Source of the DNA: Pseudomonas sp. HS6
GTDB taxonomy: Bacteria; Pseudomonadota; Gammaproteobacteria; Pseudomonadales; Pseudomonadaceae
DNA length: 64,000 nucleotides
Reading direction: 5' to 3'
NCBI RefSeq assembly: GCF_023375815.1
Contig: NZ_CP067412.1
Location: 6,076,001-6,140,000, forward strand
Notes under the pieces: generated by a model
Databases searched by the model: none
What the model saw: the letters and a program-made list of their open reading frames with translations, nothing else
What the model was told of the DNA's origin: nothing
Position numbers and translations under genes: made by a program
Shown here: positions 62,235 through 64,000 of the stretch, piece after piece
Layout: each line of letters begins with the position of its first letter
Position numbering within the stretch: position 1 is the first letter of the stretch

Positions 62235-63308
62235 ATGGACCGTACTTCTGCAAGTCCCCAGCGACACAATGCTGCCCAGCGTTCAGCGCATATTCGCGAA
62301 GTGGTGCTGGCCAAAGGCGTCGAGCTGCGCGAGCGCTACCCGATTCTCAACCATCAGGACGCCCTCGGCGCGGGGATTTTGGCGTTTGCTTTGGCCGGAA
62401 TGATCGGCTCAGCGGCGCTCTACATCAGTGGGCACATGGCTTGGTGGGCGTGTCTCCTGCTCAACGCGTTTTTCGCCTCGCTGACCCATGAGCTTGAACA
62501 CGACCTGATCCACAGCATGTATTTCCGCAAACAGCGCGTGCCGCACAACCTGATGATGGGCCTGGTGTGGCTGGCGCGGCCGAGCACGATCAACCCGTGG
62601 ATCCGCCGGCATCTGCACCTCAATCACCACAAGGTGTCCGGCACCGAAACCGACATGGAAGAGCGGGCGATCACCAACGGCGAACCCTGGGGTTTTGCGC
62701 GGTTGCTGATGGTCGGTGACAACGTGATGTCGGCGTTCATCCGCATGCTGCGAGCCAAGACCTGGACGCACAAGTTCAGCATCATCAAGCGTTCGCTGAA
62801 GGTCTACGCGCCGCTGGCGCTGGTGCATTGGGGGGCGTGGTATGTGTTTCTCGGGTTCCACGCGGCCAATGGCATCGCATATTTGATGGGCTCACCGATT
62901 GAATGGTCAGCGACCACGTTGTCGGTGATGCAAGTGATCGACATCGCCGCCGTAGTGATCATCGGGCCGAACGTGTTGCGCACCTTTTGCCTGCACTTCA
63001 TCAGTTCGAACATGCATTACTACGGCGACATCGAAGCGGGTAATGTGCTGCAGCAGTGCCAGGTATTGAATCCATGGTGGCTGTGGCCGTTGCAGGCGTT
63101 CTGCTTCAACTTCGGCAGCAGTCACGGGATTCATCATTTTGTGGTGAAGGAGCCGTTTTACATTCGCCAGTTGACCGTGCCGGTGGCGCACAAGGTGATG
63201 CGGGAGATGGGGGTTCGGTTCAATGATTTCGGGACGTTTGGGCGGGCGAATCGGTTTGTTCGCAGGGAGCATGAGGAGTTGGCGAGGAAGGCAATTGAGG
63301 TGAATTGA
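62235..63308 (+). CDS. Membrane fatty-acid desaturase/hydroxylase-family protein
   Basis: A 357-residue protein with several helices and three His clusters: HELEHDLIH (about 91-99), HLHLNHH (about 127-133) and SHGIHHF (about 297-303). This is the membrane di-iron desaturase/alkane hydroxylase pattern. Substrate is unknown; it is distinct from desA in length and spacing. GAGG precedes the ATG. The adjacent AraC regulator suggests induction by a lipid or hydrocarbon, by inference. Confidence 0.87.
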   Translation: MDRTSASPQRHNAAQRSAHIREVVLAKGVELRERYPILNHQDALGAGILAFALAGMIGSAALYISGHMAWWACLLLNAFFASLTHELEHDLIHSMYFRKQRVPHNLMMGLVWLARPSTINPWIRRHLHLNHHKVSGTETDMEERAITNGEPWGFARLLMVGDNVMSAFIRMLRAKTWTHKFSIIKRSLKVYAPLALVHWGAWYVFLGFHAANGIAYLMGSPIEWSATTLSVMQVIDIAAVVIIGPNVLRTFCLHFISSNMHYYGDIEAGNVLQQCQVLNPWWLWPLQAFCFNFGSSHGIHHFVVKEPFYIRQLTVPVAHKVMREMGVRFNDFGTFGRANRFVRREHEELARKAIEVN

Positions 63309-63334
63309 CTTTGCATGTTCGGCTTGAGAGCCAG

Positions 63335-63511
63335 CCCTCACCCTAAACCTCTCCCGGGGGGAGAGGGGACTGATTGGGGGATATTGGAGAAGTACGCCGA
63401 CGTGAACGAACTGTTCTGAATCCATAGTCGACTGGTTTTTTCAGGTCGATGTATAGCGAAAGACACCTCGGTAGGCTCCCTCTCCCTCCGGGAGAGGGCT
63501 GGGGTGAGGGG
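63335..63511. repeat. Inverted pair of CCCTCACCC / CTCTCCC repeats
   Basis: A left unit at 63335-63370 (CCCTCACCCTAAACCTCTCC and on) faces a right unit at 63475-63511 (GGGAGAGGGCTGGGGTGAGG). Each unit also holds its own small hairpin (CTCTCCCGGGGGGAGAG, CTCCCTCCGGGAG). About 105 bases lie between them. This is a known kind of dispersed intergenic repeat, unrelated to the REP type above. Confidence 0.75.
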
Positions 63512-63531
63512 CTCTTGATCTTGCCCCCCCC

Positions 63532-64000
<469 letters not shown>

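Overview
The window looks like a chromosome segment of a Pseudomonas of the fluorescens group. The evidence is high-GC coding sequence, Pseudomonas-type REP palindromes (GTGGGAGCGGGCTTGCCCGCG family) between genes, a pgaABCD operon, and a block (gabD-gabT, desA, a PAS-GGDEF-EAL gene, oscA-sbp-cysT-cysW-cysA) whose gene content and neighbourhoods match the PA0265-PA0286 region of P. aeruginosa as I remember it. No prophage, IS element or CRISPR array was seen.

Layout. (1) 1-2.7 kb: end of a drug-efflux operon (MFS permease tail, HlyD/EmrA-like adaptor, NodT-type outer-membrane lipoprotein), closed by a terminator. (2) 2.9-22.1 kb: the most unusual part. It holds two periplasmic-adaptor-like proteins (one with an N-terminal GAF-like domain), an intact M50 zinc protease fused to a HlyD-like domain, a GNAT acetyltransferase, a GT39-type membrane glycosyltransferase, a sulfotransferase, and a 2436-residue LEPR/DUF4347/16-repeat Ig-like giant protein. 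A TolC-type lipoprotein, an Asp/Asn beta-hydroxylase and a second sulfotransferase follow. An antisense pair (tail-collar protein and DUF6916) sits inside it. There is no ABC ATPase, and the giant protein has no RTX repeats. I read this as a candidate export and covalent-modification locus for a giant surface protein. (3) 22-24.6 kb: slipin/NfeD pair, YbaK-type deacylase, DUF2789 and an antitoxin-like orphan. (4) 24.7-29.8 kb: MarR regulator, FUSC exporter, DUF1656, HlyD and NodT operon (aromatic-acid/drug efflux type). (5) 29.9-32.2 kb: a membrane protein of unknown function and a YdgA/DUF945 protein. (6) 32.5-38.9 kb: pgaABCD (poly-N-acetylglucosamine). (7) 39-42.8 kb: PEBP-like protein, VWA lipoprotein with ECF sigma factor and putative anti-sigma, and a small acidic protein. 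(8) 42.9-46.4 kb: tRNA-Arg(CCG) and gabDT. (9) 46.4-52.1 kb: c-di-GMP and signalling genes plus the acyl-lipid desaturase desA. (10) 52.2-56.4 kb: oscA-sbp-cysTWA sulfate uptake. (11) 56.4-61 kb: Mpo1-like protein, Crp-family regulator, then an exported hydroxyisourate hydrolase and haem-binding-like protein divergent from a two-component system. A palindrome matching the E. coli CusR/HprR box lies between them. (12) 61-64 kb: AraC regulator divergent from a membrane desaturase/hydroxylase, an inverted repeat pair, and the C-terminal part of an arylsulfatase running off the edge.

How they connect. PGA synthesis, the GGDEF/EAL proteins and the giant surface protein all concern attachment and biofilm. 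oscA-sbp-cysTWA and the arylsulfatase concern sulfur supply, and the two sulfotransferases of region 2 would consume the PAPS made from it. That link is an inference. All functional calls are from reading motifs by eye; no database search was run.
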